Shown: in pieces, positions 33,315-42,111 of the stretch | Numbering within the stretch: position 1 is the first letter of the stretch | How the letters are laid out: every line of letters starts with the position of its first letter | From: Vitreoscilla stercoraria DSM 513 | GTDB lineage: Bacteria; Pseudomonadota; Gammaproteobacteria; Burkholderiales; Neisseriaceae | DNA length: 64,000 nt | Assembly: GCF_000382305.1 (NCBI RefSeq) | Contig: NZ_KB908019.1 | Coordinates: 1 to 64,000, forward strand | Reading direction: 5' to 3' | Notes under the pieces: generated by a model | The model's input: the letters and a program-made list of their open reading frames with translations, nothing else | Database searches by the model: none | What the model was told of the DNA's origin: nothing | Made by a program: the position numbers and the translations under genes

Positions 33315-35096
33315 ATGAAAACAACATATTTGGCTGCTTGTGTGGCCTGTTTGGGTTTGAGTGTATTGGTACAGGCGCAGCCATTTTCCAATACGTATTT
33401 TATGGGCGACAGTTTGACCGACAGCGGTCAATTTATGGGACAACGTTTTACCACCAATCCAGGTCAAGTTTGGTCGCAACATTTGGCTGCTCATTTGGGC
33501 GGCAATGCCAATCCAAGTCGTTTGGGTGGAAACAATTATGCGGTCGGTGGTGCGCGTGTGGGTGAGGATACCAGCGATACGGTAGCAGGAGTGACGGTTG
33601 CCATTCCATCTATCAAGACTCAGATTGCACAGCTCAAAGCCTCTCAAGGTGGTAAATTGGATAGCCGTGCTTTGTATGCGGTTTGGGGTGGCGCAAATGA
33701 TTTGTTTGCCATTACTGCAGGAGCGCCAGCACAAGCGACGATGACCGCCGCGATTATTGATCACACGACTGCCATACACAGTTTATCCAGTGCAGGTGCA
33801 ACATACATTTTGGTGCCGAATTTACCTAATTTAGGTATGACGCCTGCTTTTCGTGGCAATGAAGCCGCGGGTACGCAGCTAAGCCAAACCTACAACCAAG
33901 CGTTGTATGAGCCATTTATCAAAAACAGCGTCAAAACCAATATCATTCCTTTAGATATTTATTCTTTGCTCGATGATGTTTCTAAAAATCCTGCCTCTTA
34001 CGGCTTTAAAAATGTCACCACGCCAGCTTGTGGCACAACCAGCTCTGTGCAATGTGGTCCTGCACAATTATTAGAACCGAATGCCGACCAAACGTATTTG
34101 TTTGCCGATGGCGTGCATCCGACCAGTAAAGCCCATGAGGTGGTTGGACAATATGCCGCAGCAGTGCTGCAAGCACCTGCGCAAATGGCGGTTTTGGGTC
34201 GTGCTGCCAATCAAGCAGGTTTGGCGCAAATGCAGCATGTGGACAGACGTTTGCACAATATTGCACCTTTACAAGATGGCAAAACGGCGGTTTGGGTACA
34301 AGGTGGTGTGGCTTTGGGTAGTGGCAATGCGGCCAATAGTGAGTTGGATGGCGCAGGTGGTAAAGTGGTCATCGGTGTGGACAAGCGTTTGGGGGAGTGG
34401 ACGGTTGGCACTTATGTGGCGCACGACAGCATTGATGGCAAAACAGGTCATATTCACCAATACGACCAACAGCGATTGGCAGGTGGCGTGTATGGTCGCT
34501 GGCAAAGCGGCTCTGCGTGGGTGAATGCGCAAGCGTATTATGCCAATTTGGATGTGGACACGCAGCGCCAATTGGCTTTGGGCAATAAAACCCAGAATCA
34601 CCAAGCCAGTGGCGATGGCGACCAATATGGTGTGCGCTTGATGACAGGTTTGAATTGGCAACATGGTGATTTGAGTCATGGTCCTGTTGTGGGTGTGAGC
34701 ATGCAAAAAGCGTCAATAGATCGTTTGCAAGAATCGGGTGCAGATTTCAGCGCTATGACATTTGATGCATTGAAGCAAGAATCGGTACAAAGCAGCTTGG
34801 GTTATCAAATGGCGTATCAAATCAATCCAAAATGGGACACGTTTGCCTCTTTGCAATGGCAGCGTGAATTCAAAGATGGTGTGGATAAAGTGGGTGCGCA
34901 TTTGAACAGCATGGATGCTTTGCATTTTGAAGTGCCTGTGAACGAAGACAAAGCGCGCAACAGCGGTTTGTTGGAGTTGGGTGTCAATGGCAAAATCAAC
35001 GAACAATGGCATCTGGGCGCAGGCGTGAATGCGCAGTTTGGTGATGCAGTGAATGCCCAAACGGCGGTGTATTTGAATACGTCTTATCGCTTTTAA
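33315..35096 (+). CDS. autotransporter GDSL esterase/lipase
   Basis: Type Va secreted enzyme of 593 residues. A signal peptide (to about Ala21) is followed by an SGNH hydrolase passenger with block I FMGDSLTDSGQF (Ser33), GGNNYAVGGARV, block III GGANDLF and the catalytic DGVHPTSKAHEVVG near 264. From about residue 320 there is a 12-strand beta-barrel autotransporter domain ending in the outer-membrane signal YLNTSYRF (terminal Phe). This is the EstA/McaP-type architecture, with the esterase displayed at the cell surface. It stands alone with about 290 bases upstream, where I see no other feature. Confidence 0.92.
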   Translation: MKTTYLAACVACLGLSVLVQAQPFSNTYFMGDSLTDSGQFMGQRFTTNPGQVWSQHLAAHLGGNANPSRLGGNNYAVGGARVGEDTSDTVAGVTVAIPSIKTQIAQLKASQGGKLDSRALYAVWGGANDLFAITAGAPAQATMTAAIIDHTTAIHSLSSAGATYILVPNLPNLGMTPAFRGNEAAGTQLSQTYNQALYEPFIKNSVKTNIIPLDIYSLLDDVSKNPASYGFKNVTTPACGTTSSVQCGPAQLLEPNADQTYLFADGVHPTSKAHEVVGQYAAAVLQAPAQMAVLGRAANQAGLAQMQHVDRRLHNIAPLQDGKTAVWVQGGVALGSGNAANSELDGAGGKVVIGVDKRLGEWTVGTYVAHDSIDGKTGHIHQYDQQRLAGGVYGRWQSGSAWVNAQAYYANLDVDTQRQLALGNKTQNHQASGDGDQYGVRLMTGLNWQHGDLSHGPVVGVSMQKASIDRLQESGADFSAMTFDALKQESVQSSLGYQMAYQINPKWDTFASLQWQREFKDGVDKVGAHLNSMDALHFEVPVNEDKARNSGLLELGVNGKINEQWHLGAGVNAQFGDAVNAQTAVYLNTSYRF

Positions 35097-35130
35097 TCAG
35101 TGGGATGCTTTAAGTGTCCTGTAACACCTT

Positions 35131-35168
35131 AAAAACGCTTGCAAAATGTTACAATGCAAGCGTTTTTT
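35131..35168 (+). terminator. rho-independent terminator after the esterase gene
   Basis: The stem AAAAACGCTTGCA / TGCAAGCGTTTTTT is followed by T residues. A degenerate DUS (AAGTGTCCTGTAA, about 35112-35124) lies just before it. The hairpin contains the first possible ATG of the next frame, which supports a later start there. Confidence 0.85.
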
Positions 35169-35177
35169 GATGGAATA

Positions 35178-36485
35178 ATGGCTGTGATACCAAATAAAGT
35201 GACATTGATTGAATACATTCGCCGCTTGGAAGAGGCACAACATGTGTTTGCAGTGGACCCTGCGCGCGTGAATGCGGCCTTAAAAGAGACCGATGGTCAT
35301 TGGGAAGACAAATTATGGCAGCGAGCCCAAGCCATAGACCAAGACCAACGCTTACAAAAGCGCATTGTCCATTGGCACAATCAAGCCAAATGGTGGGTGT
35401 ATGCGCTGACGGTATTGTGGTTGGTGTTGGGTGTGGTCAGTGCGGTTGGTTTGATGCAAACGGCCAGTTTGAATTTCTTTTACGTTTTAATCAGCGTTTT
35501 GGGCATGAATGCGTTGATGTTGCTGGTGTGGTTGTGGCAAAGCAGGCGCACTGTAACAGGCATGAGTGGGTTGGGATTGTTCGCGACTTTAGGCAACAAG
35601 CGTCCTGAACAACGTATTTTGGCAGATTATTACCAAGAACAATGGTTGCGTCCTGAAATGAAGTGGCATTGGGGCAAACTTAGCCATCAATTGTGGTTGG
35701 CGAGTTTGGGCGGGTTGTTGCTGGGCGTGGTGGTGATGTTGTTGGTGCGCCAATACACGTTCAATTGGCAATCGACTTTGCTCGATTCAGGCAGCTTGGG
35801 CAATATGGTGATGGCGTTGGCGTGGTTGCCGAAGCTTTTGGGTTTGAATGTGCCTGATTTACATGCGGTAGCGAGCAGCGAAGCTTTGGGCGATGTGGCA
35901 TTTTCCAAGCAGTGGGCGAATTTATTGTGGTCGTCTTTATTGCTGTATGGCATTGTGCCGCGAATGTTGGCGTGGGTATTTTGCCATTTGCACAGTCAGA
36001 AAATGCTGTTTGCGCTGCCATTGCAATTACCGTATTACCAACGCCTAAAGCGTTTGTGGAGTACGAAAGTGGTCGATAGCGCAGCCGATTATCGTGACGA
36101 TGCACTGCACAAGCGTCCTGAAAATGCAGCGGTTGTGGCCAACGCCACGGTATTCGTTGCGGCTTGGGAAACCGAGCCCAATAGCCGCGCATGGCAGCAG
36201 CGTCCTGTAGGCGCAGTGTCGCTGGGTATCATTGACAGTCGCGAAGAGCAAGCGGTGTTGTTACAGCGTTTGCAAATGCAAGCGAGCCAATTGTATTTGT
36301 GGGTGCGCGTTCACAGCATGCCCGATCGTGGTGTGATGCGTCGTTTGAACCAATATGCCGATCATGCGCAAGCAGGTTTCACCGTCTGTTTGTGGCAAGA
36401 ATACGCAGATGAAGAACGTTTGCAATTGTGGCAACACAAACTCAATGAGCAAGCGATTTTGTGGCAACAGGAAGGGCAGTCGTGA
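35178..36485 (+). CDS. DUF2868 membrane protein
   Basis: Protein of about 435 residues from ATG 35178. It contains at least four hydrophobic segments (WWVYALTVLWLVLGVVSAVG, FFYVLISVLGMNALMLLVWL, LWLASLGGLLLGVVVMLLV and LLWSSLLLYGIVPRMLAWVF) and a C-terminal cytoplasmic part. The arrangement with a downstream DUF3482 GTPase is the recurrent context of the DUF2868 family, whose function is unknown. Three DUS-type 12-mers lie inside the gene (35598, 36111, near 36199), and they translate as Lys-Arg-Pro-Glu or Gln-Arg-Pro-Val. The stop overlaps the GTPase start by four bases. Confidence 0.87.
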   Translation: MAVIPNKVTLIEYIRRLEEAQHVFAVDPARVNAALKETDGHWEDKLWQRAQAIDQDQRLQKRIVHWHNQAKWWVYALTVLWLVLGVVSAVGLMQTASLNFFYVLISVLGMNALMLLVWLWQSRRTVTGMSGLGLFATLGNKRPEQRILADYYQEQWLRPEMKWHWGKLSHQLWLASLGGLLLGVVVMLLVRQYTFNWQSTLLDSGSLGNMVMALAWLPKLLGLNVPDLHAVASSEALGDVAFSKQWANLLWSSLLLYGIVPRMLAWVFCHLHSQKMLFALPLQLPYYQRLKRLWSTKVVDSAADYRDDALHKRPENAAVVANATVFVAAWETEPNSRAWQQRPVGAVSLGIIDSREEQAVLLQRLQMQASQLYLWVRVHSMPDRGVMRRLNQYADHAQAGFTVCLWQEYADEERLQLWQHKLNEQAILWQQEGQS

Positions 36486-37843
36486 AGCATTTGAATATTG
36501 CGGTGGTCGGACACACCAATACTGGCAAAACCTCTTTGTTGCGCACTTTATTGCGTGATGAGGTATTTGGTGAGGTGAAAAATGCACCTGCCACCACGCG
36601 CCATGTCCAAATTGCCAGTATTGAAGTGGATGCAAACCATGCCGTGCAATTGTTTGATACGCCCGGTTTGGAAGATGCGGGCGGTTTGCTCGATTGGTTG
36701 GAACACAATACAGTCAATCGTTTGGATGGCATTGAACGCATCGAACAATTTTTACAGGACGCTGTGGCACGCAACGAGTTTGCGCAAGAAGCCAAAGTTT
36801 TGCGTCAAGTGTTGGCAAGCGATGTCAGTTTGTATGTGATTGATGCGCGTGAACCTGTGGTGGCGAAATACAAAGACGAATTGACGGTGTTGTCTTGGTG
36901 CGCCAAGCCTGTGATGCCGGTGTTCAATTTTGTGCAAACAGGCAATGCTGCTGCTTGGCACGAGATGCTCGCGCGGCGCAGTTTGCATGTACACAGCCAA
37001 TTTGACACCGTAGCATTTGATTTTGACAGCGAAATGCTGCTGTGGACGCAGTTGGATATTTTGCTCAATCACCATTCGATTTTGGACATTTTGCAAACGC
37101 AACGCCGTGAACAATGGCATGTTTTGCACCAGCAAGCGCATGAATTATTGGCACATTTTTTGATGGATGTGGCGGCATTTGTGCAAACCGTACAAGAGCA
37201 TGAGCCGTTAGAGCCTGTATTGGCCAATATGCAAGCCAAAGTGCGCCAACGTGAGGCTCATTTCCAACAAAATTTGCTGCAATTGTTTCGCTTTTACCAA
37301 CAAGCCGATTTGCCTGCACATTGGATGGCGCAAGCGTTTTCACAAAATCCATTTGATGCCGAATTGCTCAAAAAAATGGGCATTCGAACGAGTACTGGAG
37401 CTGCAGTGGGCGCTTTGGTTGGATTGGGTGTGGATGCGGCGACTTTGGGTTTGTCGGGCGGTTTGGGTGCGGCTTTGGGTGGCATGCTCGGTGGCGTGTT
37501 GTCCAATGCGGCAAGCATCAGCGACAAAATCAAACGCATCAAAACCATTCACATCGACCCTGCCACCATCGTGTTGTTGGCCACTCGCGGCAAAGCTTTG
37601 ATGGAGACTTTGAACAAACGTGGGCATGCCTCACAACACGTTTTGAATTTGCAAGATTGGGAAGCTTTATGGCGCAACAGCCGTTTGCCTAAGCCTTTGA
37701 AAAATGCGCGCACCCATCCGCAATGGTCAAGCCTAAATCAAGGCATATCTGTACAAAAAGCCCAAATCAGCCGCCAAACTGCAGCGCTTGAATTGGCGAT
37801 GATTTTGGAGCAAGAACAAGTGGTATTGGCTCAGAAGGAATGA
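36482..37843 (+). CDS. DUF3482 GTPase, partner of DUF2868
   Basis: P-loop GTPase of 453 residues. The start is GTG 36482, which overlaps the previous stop as GTGA and has AGGAAGGG upstream. The N-terminal G domain has G1 VVGHTNTGKTS (residues 10-17), a TTRH switch I region and DTPGLEDAG (G3). The C-terminal DUF3482 part contains a Gly/Ala-rich hydrophobic hairpin (TGAAVGALVGLGVDAATLG ... GGLGAALGGMLGGVLS) that could insert into or lie on the membrane. Together with DUF2868 it likely forms a membrane-linked GTPase module of unknown role. A DUS (36752-36763) encodes Leu-Gln-Asp-Ala. Confidence 0.88.
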   Translation: MKHLNIAVVGHTNTGKTSLLRTLLRDEVFGEVKNAPATTRHVQIASIEVDANHAVQLFDTPGLEDAGGLLDWLEHNTVNRLDGIERIEQFLQDAVARNEFAQEAKVLRQVLASDVSLYVIDAREPVVAKYKDELTVLSWCAKPVMPVFNFVQTGNAAAWHEMLARRSLHVHSQFDTVAFDFDSEMLLWTQLDILLNHHSILDILQTQRREQWHVLHQQAHELLAHFLMDVAAFVQTVQEHEPLEPVLANMQAKVRQREAHFQQNLLQLFRFYQQADLPAHWMAQAFSQNPFDAELLKKMGIRTSTGAAVGALVGLGVDAATLGLSGGLGAALGGMLGGVLSNAASISDKIKRIKTIHIDPATIVLLATRGKALMETLNKRGHASQHVLNLQDWEALWRNSRLPKPLKNARTHPQWSSLNQGISVQKAQISRQTAALELAMILEQEQVVLAQKE

Positions 37844-37868
37844 TGTATTGAGTATTTCATGGCTCAAT

Positions 37869-37901
37869 TTTAAGCGTCCTGTAACATTGACAGGACGCTT
37901 A
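37869..37901. repeat. DUS palindrome, left flank of the island
   Basis: TAAGCGTCCTGT and its complement around AACATTG, 26 bases after the DUF3482 stop. Its first 25 bases are identical to 40229-40253 at the other end of the island, including the loop. Other palindromes in the window have different loops. Confidence 0.85.
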
Positions 37902-38083
37902 TTTCATATTGGTATGGGTAAGTTGGTTTAATGTGTTTTTGGCATAAAATAAATAGTTGATAAGAGGGTGTTTTTGTATGGATAGAAGTTTGATTTTAGT
38001 CCATTAGAATCAAAAAATTTTTTAAGAAAATCAATCATATTACTAAATAGTCTATTGAAAATGAGATATTTTAACAAGATTGG

Positions 38084-38260
38084 ATGAAGCAGTTGGCAGA
38101 GGCTTTATGTGGTTTAGAAAAGCCTCTGTTAACATGTGATTTTTTTGATTTAAATGAAGTATTTTTCGGAGAGAAGGTCAATGACTGTTTGATTCTACTG
38201 ATTCTGTCCATTAAAAAAGGGAGAATTGCTGCATATTTTTTTATTTATATAATTGATTGA
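38084..38260 (+). pseudogene. possible gene scrap
   Basis: Short frame of 58 codons starting at ATG 38084: MKQLAEALCGLEKPLLTCDF, then an acidic stretch and a hydrophobic end. No ribosome binding site is evident, and the 3' end overlaps the convergent acyltransferase gene. The amino-acid composition looks protein-like up to about residue 42, so it may be the remnant of a gene broken when the island formed. It could equally be chance. Confidence 0.25.
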
Positions 38261-39175
38261 ATTGTAAAAAATATTCTTTTTTAACATTAAACAAGTTAAA
38301 AAAGTTGTGATAGTACTGAGAAATATAGTGAAAGCAACATCATCTTTGAGATTAAACAATGATACGATGATTAACACCACGAAACCATGAAAAATATAGA
38401 CAGATAACGTACGTTGTCCTAATTGCAGCCATCGACCACGAAACAATTGTATAGAGGAAAAGAATGCTAAGACAGTGATCAAAGAAAGAGCTAGAAAAGC
38501 CATTCTCTTTATCATACCTGATATTGCATCTACGCCCAATTGTGAGTAACTGAAACTTCCATAAAGCCAGTATTTGTTGATATCTGTATAAAAATAATAA
38601 ACCAACAGACCAATAAAAATGAATGGGGCAGCATATAAACAAAGCTTCTTTTGTTTTACATAATTGACGATTTGATGTCCATAAAAAGCACCCATTACAA
38701 AAAATGGAAAAAATACAAAAATTCTGCCTAGTGAAAAATAATAATTATTAATCGGTGAAAGCCCAATGAGCAATGATAAGGCCACAGCGATAATGACAGG
38801 TGTTTTGAGTTTCTTCAGTAAAGGAGTCATGACAGTCCATGCAATCATAGCAGCTATATACCAAAGTATCCAAAACGGAGAGATTAAATACTCTAAATAA
38901 ATCTCCCCTTTTAATCCCCAATTAAAAAGACAATAAATGATTTGAAAAGGAATCAATAAAGAGAAAAAATAAATGACTTTTTTCACCAAATCTTTATCTT
39001 TGAAAAACATTCCTGAGATGAAAGTGAAGGCTGGTATATGAAAAGTGTATATTGTTGCTAATATTGCTTTAATTTCAGGACTTTTCCATCCTACCAATTT
39101 TTCCAAAAAATGACCTAAAACAACTAAAAATATCAATATGGCCTTACCTGTATCTAAATAAGTATCTCTGGGCAT
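38195..39175 (-). CDS. acyltransferase 3 family membrane protein
   Basis: Integral membrane protein of 326 residues with about ten hydrophobic helices. The N-terminus YLDTGKAILIFLVVLGHFLEK contains the catalytic-type His of acyltransferase-3 enzymes, close in pattern to the fucose-4-O-acetylase-like group (COG3594). FTFISGMFFKDKD and FVFFPFFVMGAFYGH are further family signs. These enzymes O-acetylate surface sugars such as capsule, lipooligosaccharide or peptidoglycan. The gene is much more AT-rich than the surrounding chromosome, sits beside a dead transposase and between copies of one DUS palindrome. These are signs of horizontal acquisition. Confidence 0.87.
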   Translation of the reverse strand: MPRDTYLDTGKAILIFLVVLGHFLEKLVGWKSPEIKAILATIYTFHIPAFTFISGMFFKDKDLVKKVIYFFSLLIPFQIIYCLFNWGLKGEIYLEYLISPFWILWYIAAMIAWTVMTPLLKKLKTPVIIAVALSLLIGLSPINNYYFSLGRIFVFFPFFVMGAFYGHQIVNYVKQKKLCLYAAPFIFIGLLVYYFYTDINKYWLYGSFSYSQLGVDAISGMIKRMAFLALSLITVLAFFSSIQLFRGRWLQLGQRTLSVYIFHGFVVLIIVSLFNLKDDVAFTIFLSTITTFLTCLMLKKNIFYNSINYINKKICSNSPFFNGQNQ

Positions 39176-39231
39176 CTGGTTTTATTCTTTTTAAAATTTT
39201 AGATGAACATATTATAGGGGCTGTTGAACAT

Positions 39232-39929
39232 TCACAATTTTAACCAAATCAAACTGCAAGATAATGAAACTGTCCCAATATAGCTGTTGAGCAGTTTGTC
39301 GTAGCGATTGAATACAGCCCGCTGATGCTTTAGATTGGCAAGGCAAATGTATTTTAACCACATGCTTAGCCTGATAAATTCTCTAGTCCATGTGACCATT
39401 ACTGGTTTTGGCATTTTTCTTTCGAGGAGTATTGGTATGAGTCTCTCGGAAATGAATGCGTTCTTTAAATGCTTCAGAAGCATAGCCTTTGTCTGTATTT
39501 AAGAACTCAGTATCTTTTAAATCCAAAAGTTCAAGTATTCAAGCGGATTGCCATATGCATTAACAGTCAAATATATTTTCGGGCTGTGACCACCAACACT
39601 TTTGGTCGTGCCTTGGTTACTACCACTTGCTGCGCCTGCACTGCTTTGATGGATTAAAACATAAGTGGTATCAGTTGAAACCTACTTCATATCAGTATTC
39701 TTAATAGTCTATAAAACAAATCAGAAGCAGACCACTGTCTAAATGCTTTAAATACAGTATTCGCTTTGCCATAATAGTTTGGTAAATATCGCCAAGGGCA
39801 ATCAGTTTTGAGGCGGTAAATGATGCCTAAAAAGGTGTCTTTCAAACTGAGTTTGTCATCAATATTCAAATCTAGGAAAATTGGCTTTAGCTTCTGCCAC
39901 TGCTCCTTGATGATAATGGTTGTAGGCAT
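39232..39929 (-). pseudogene. IS5-type transposase, frameshifted remnant
   Basis: The N-terminal fragment (39687-39929) reads MPTTIIIKEQWQKLKPIFLD ... DTFLGIIYRLKTDCPWRYLP, the DUF4096 part of IS5-family transposases. After it the frame is lost. Pieces in other frames read STDTTYVLIHQS, a VGGHSPKIYLTVNAYGNPLE-like stretch (around 39550-39600), DTEFLNTDKGYASEAFKERI, and finally IRLSMWLKYICLANLKHQRA (39232-39483). At least two frameshifts and an in-frame stop break the gene, so it cannot be active on its own. I could not find a clean pair of terminal inverted repeats. GGGGCTGTTGAAC near 39220 resembles an IS5-type end, but no inverted partner is visible past 39930. Confidence 0.85.
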
Positions 39930-40228
39930 AGATAGGGGATGTTTAAAAGATTGTTTGGTGATAATATTTTAATGTCCTCTATCCAACCTATTCAAATGTC
40001 CCGCAGGCTTTATTGATTTCAGATATTTGAAAGACAGAAATTTTTCATAATCGGTTGAGTTACTACTCCTTTGTGATGCCATGATATTAAAATATCTTAG
40101 GTAGCTTGCTTATTAAAGTTCGAAAATTTAATTTTTTCGACCATTGTATCAAGCGATGACAAAATCCCTGCCACATTCAAGGGCATGGAACAATTGACCG
40201 CTTTGCTCAAAATATTACCCAAAAATAA
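39930..40228. other. AT-rich stretch between the dead transposase and the right DUS
   Basis: About 300 bases without an intact gene. Its last part, about 40098-40244 on the plus strand, reads as an open frame ending in SSDDKIPATFKGMEQLTALL and a stop that uses the TAA of the flanking DUS (40242-40244). This looks like the 3' end of a lost gene, but no start, ribosome binding site or family was recognised. Confidence 0.3.
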
Positions 40229-40261
40229 TTTAAGCGTCCTGTAACATTGACAGACCGTTTA
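40229..40261. repeat. degenerate DUS palindrome, right flank of the island
   Basis: Shares its first 25 bases with the left palindrome at 37869-37893. The second arm is mutated (GACCGTTTA in place of GACGCTTA). It directly adjoins the 3' end of the minus-strand gene at 40259. Confidence 0.85.
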
Positions 40262-41122
40262 TTCAGGCCTGAAAGTCATTTCCATCGGTTGATTGCCGTT
40301 GTAAATGCGCACTTGGATTTGGCGGGCTTCCTGTAATGCGGTGACCATGTCAGAGCGCAGTGCGCGCGTGACCAAAGGCAAATCGTTGCGCAAACCCATG
40401 CCAACGGTATCATCAAATTCAAAATCATTATGGTTGTGAGTGCGGATGTTGACTTTCACCTGACACAAACCTTGCGGATTCATGTCGCATGAAGTATTGA
40501 TTAACATCGGCCAAACTTCGTTTTTTTCATATTTCAATGCCAATTGATTCGGATATTCAGCCGCTTCCAAATAAGCATATTGCTCTTGGGCATTTTCTTG
40601 CCAACCTTGTTGCACCAAGGCTTGTTGAAATTCTAATTTGTCCCAATCGCTAGGCGCGAAAATGGTGCGCTGTAAAATAGGCCAACTGAATAGTAAAACA
40701 AGCCCTAAAATCAATGCGGCAATGGCACCATACACTATCAATTTGCTCACCAAGCTGTAACGCTTGTGGGATGTGGCGTAAATGTCTTGCTCCAAATACA
40801 CATCAGGCTCAATGCGCACATCGCCCCGCCCATCGTGAATGCTGTTGTCTAACAAACCCAAACGATGCGGCTCATTGTGCGTTTCCAATTGCAATGACGG
40901 GGATATGGACGTAAACAAATCAGGTTGTTGTTGGCGCAATTGGGCGTCGTAGCGTTGACGCGTTGCAGGGTTGAGCAACCAAGCTTCGGCTTTGTCTAAA
41001 ATAGCGGGATTGAGGCTGTGATGGTGTCTGTGGGTTTGGATGGCTTGTGCGATGGCTTGGCTGTCTGCCAGCGGTGTGAGACTCAGTAAAACGTAGATGT
41101 TGCTGATGCGAGGTGGGCTCAT
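40259..41122 (-). CDS. pseudo-J-domain membrane protein, paralog 1
   Basis: Protein of 287 residues. Residues about 1-70 (ISNIYVLLSLTPLADSQAIAQAIQ ... WLLNPATRQRYDAQLRQ) follow the layout of a DnaJ J domain (Y-LL, then a helix ending in LLNPATRQRYDA) but lack the His-Pro-Asp motif that activates Hsp70. A single membrane helix (KLIVYGAIAALILGLVLLF, about 128-146) precedes a C-terminal domain with two cysteines (CDMNPQGLC). Two other genes here (42112-43002, 50124-50900) share this plan. It overlaps rnz by four bases. Function is unknown; an envelope-located adaptor is one possibility. Confidence 0.82.
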   Translation of the reverse strand: MSPPRISNIYVLLSLTPLADSQAIAQAIQTHRHHHSLNPAILDKAEAWLLNPATRQRYDAQLRQQQPDLFTSISPSLQLETHNEPHRLGLLDNSIHDGRGDVRIEPDVYLEQDIYATSHKRYSLVSKLIVYGAIAALILGLVLLFSWPILQRTIFAPSDWDKLEFQQALVQQGWQENAQEQYAYLEAAEYPNQLALKYEKNEVWPMLINTSCDMNPQGLCQVKVNIRTHNHNDFEFDDTVGMGLRNDLPLVTRALRSDMVTALQEARQIQVRIYNGNQPMEMTFRPE

Positions 41123-42096
41123 GAATGGCTTTGCAAAAACAATGATAAACGGTTAGATTCGCCATTTTTAAGTAAATGGTATACCTGAAAATCGTCTGCC
41201 AAAAATACCTGTCCCTCGTAAAATTGTTGCGCTTCTTGCAGCAAAGGCTGTAACAAAGTTTTGGTGGCATAGCGGCTGCTAAAATGGGTCAAAATCAAAT
41301 TTGGCAAACCTGTGTTTTGTGCAAATGTAGCCACTTGTTTGGCTGAGCTGTGCATCGGAAAACTACCCACTTTGTCCGCCACTTCTTGGGTATAAGTCGC
41401 TTCGTGTATCAACACATCTACATCCACACAAGCGTCCTGTAACAGTTCAGGCGTGTCGTTGTCGCCCGCTACAATCACACAAGCGCGGTGTTGTTGCTGG
41501 ATGACAAAATCATCAGAATCATAAGTGTGTCCATTGATTTCTACATCTTGACCTTGTTGCAACAAGCCCCATGTTTTGCCTTTGGGAACTTGAGCATGTT
41601 CTAAAGCGGCAAGATTCAATTGGCGTTTGGATTCGGTGTAAGTGATTTTAAACGCATGGCTTGGCACACGGTGGTTCAAAGCGTGGGTTTCGATGACAAA
41701 GCCATCTAATGTTATGGGCGCATGCAAAAGTTGTTCAACATGGATAAATTGCAATTCATACGTCAAATGCATATCGGTTAAGGCAATGGTTTGTTGTAGC
41801 CATTGCCATACTGCATCGGGAGCGATGATGGTTAAAGGTGCGGTGCGTTTGTGCATGCTTGCGCTGGCAATTGCACCGGGTAAACCATAGCAATGGTCGC
41901 CATGCACATGGGTGATGCAAATAGCACTTAAATGGTGCATAGACCAATCGGTATGCAGCAATTGGTGTTGCGTCGCTTCACCACAATCGATGAGCAGCCA
42001 CGGCTTGCGTTGGTATTGACCCAATGCCAAAGCGCTGACATTGCGTTTTTTGGTTGGAATGCCAGCGGAAGTACCTAAAAATTGCCAATGTAACAT
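41119..42096 (-). CDS. rnz: ribonuclease Z
   Basis: Metallo-beta-lactamase fold nuclease of 325 residues that processes tRNA 3' ends. The start MLHWQFLGTSAGIPTKKRN is typical of ElaC/RNase Z. The zinc motif is ITHVHGDHCYG (His63, His65, Asp67, His68). Further ligands are seen in VAGDNDTPELL, LIHEATYTQE and LILTHFSSRY. It sits between two pseudo-J-domain genes, overlapping the downstream one by four bases and 15 bases after the upstream one. An internal DUS (41431-41443) encodes Leu-Gln-Asp-Ala. Confidence 0.94.
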   Translation of the reverse strand: MLHWQFLGTSAGIPTKKRNVSALALGQYQRKPWLLIDCGEATQHQLLHTDWSMHHLSAICITHVHGDHCYGLPGAIASASMHKRTAPLTIIAPDAVWQWLQQTIALTDMHLTYELQFIHVEQLLHAPITLDGFVIETHALNHRVPSHAFKITYTESKRQLNLAALEHAQVPKGKTWGLLQQGQDVEINGHTYDSDDFVIQQQHRACVIVAGDNDTPELLQDACVDVDVLIHEATYTQEVADKVGSFPMHSSAKQVATFAQNTGLPNLILTHFSSRYATKTLLQPLLQEAQQFYEGQVFLADDFQVYHLLKNGESNRLSLFLQSHS

Positions 42097-42111
42097 ACGG
42101 TTTTCTTTGCG

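Noticed and set aside
39218..39960. An intact insertion sequence around the transposase fragments
   Set aside because: The frame is broken several times, and only one IS5-like end (near 39220) is visible. AGGGGATGTTT near 39938 resembles it only in the same orientation, not inverted.
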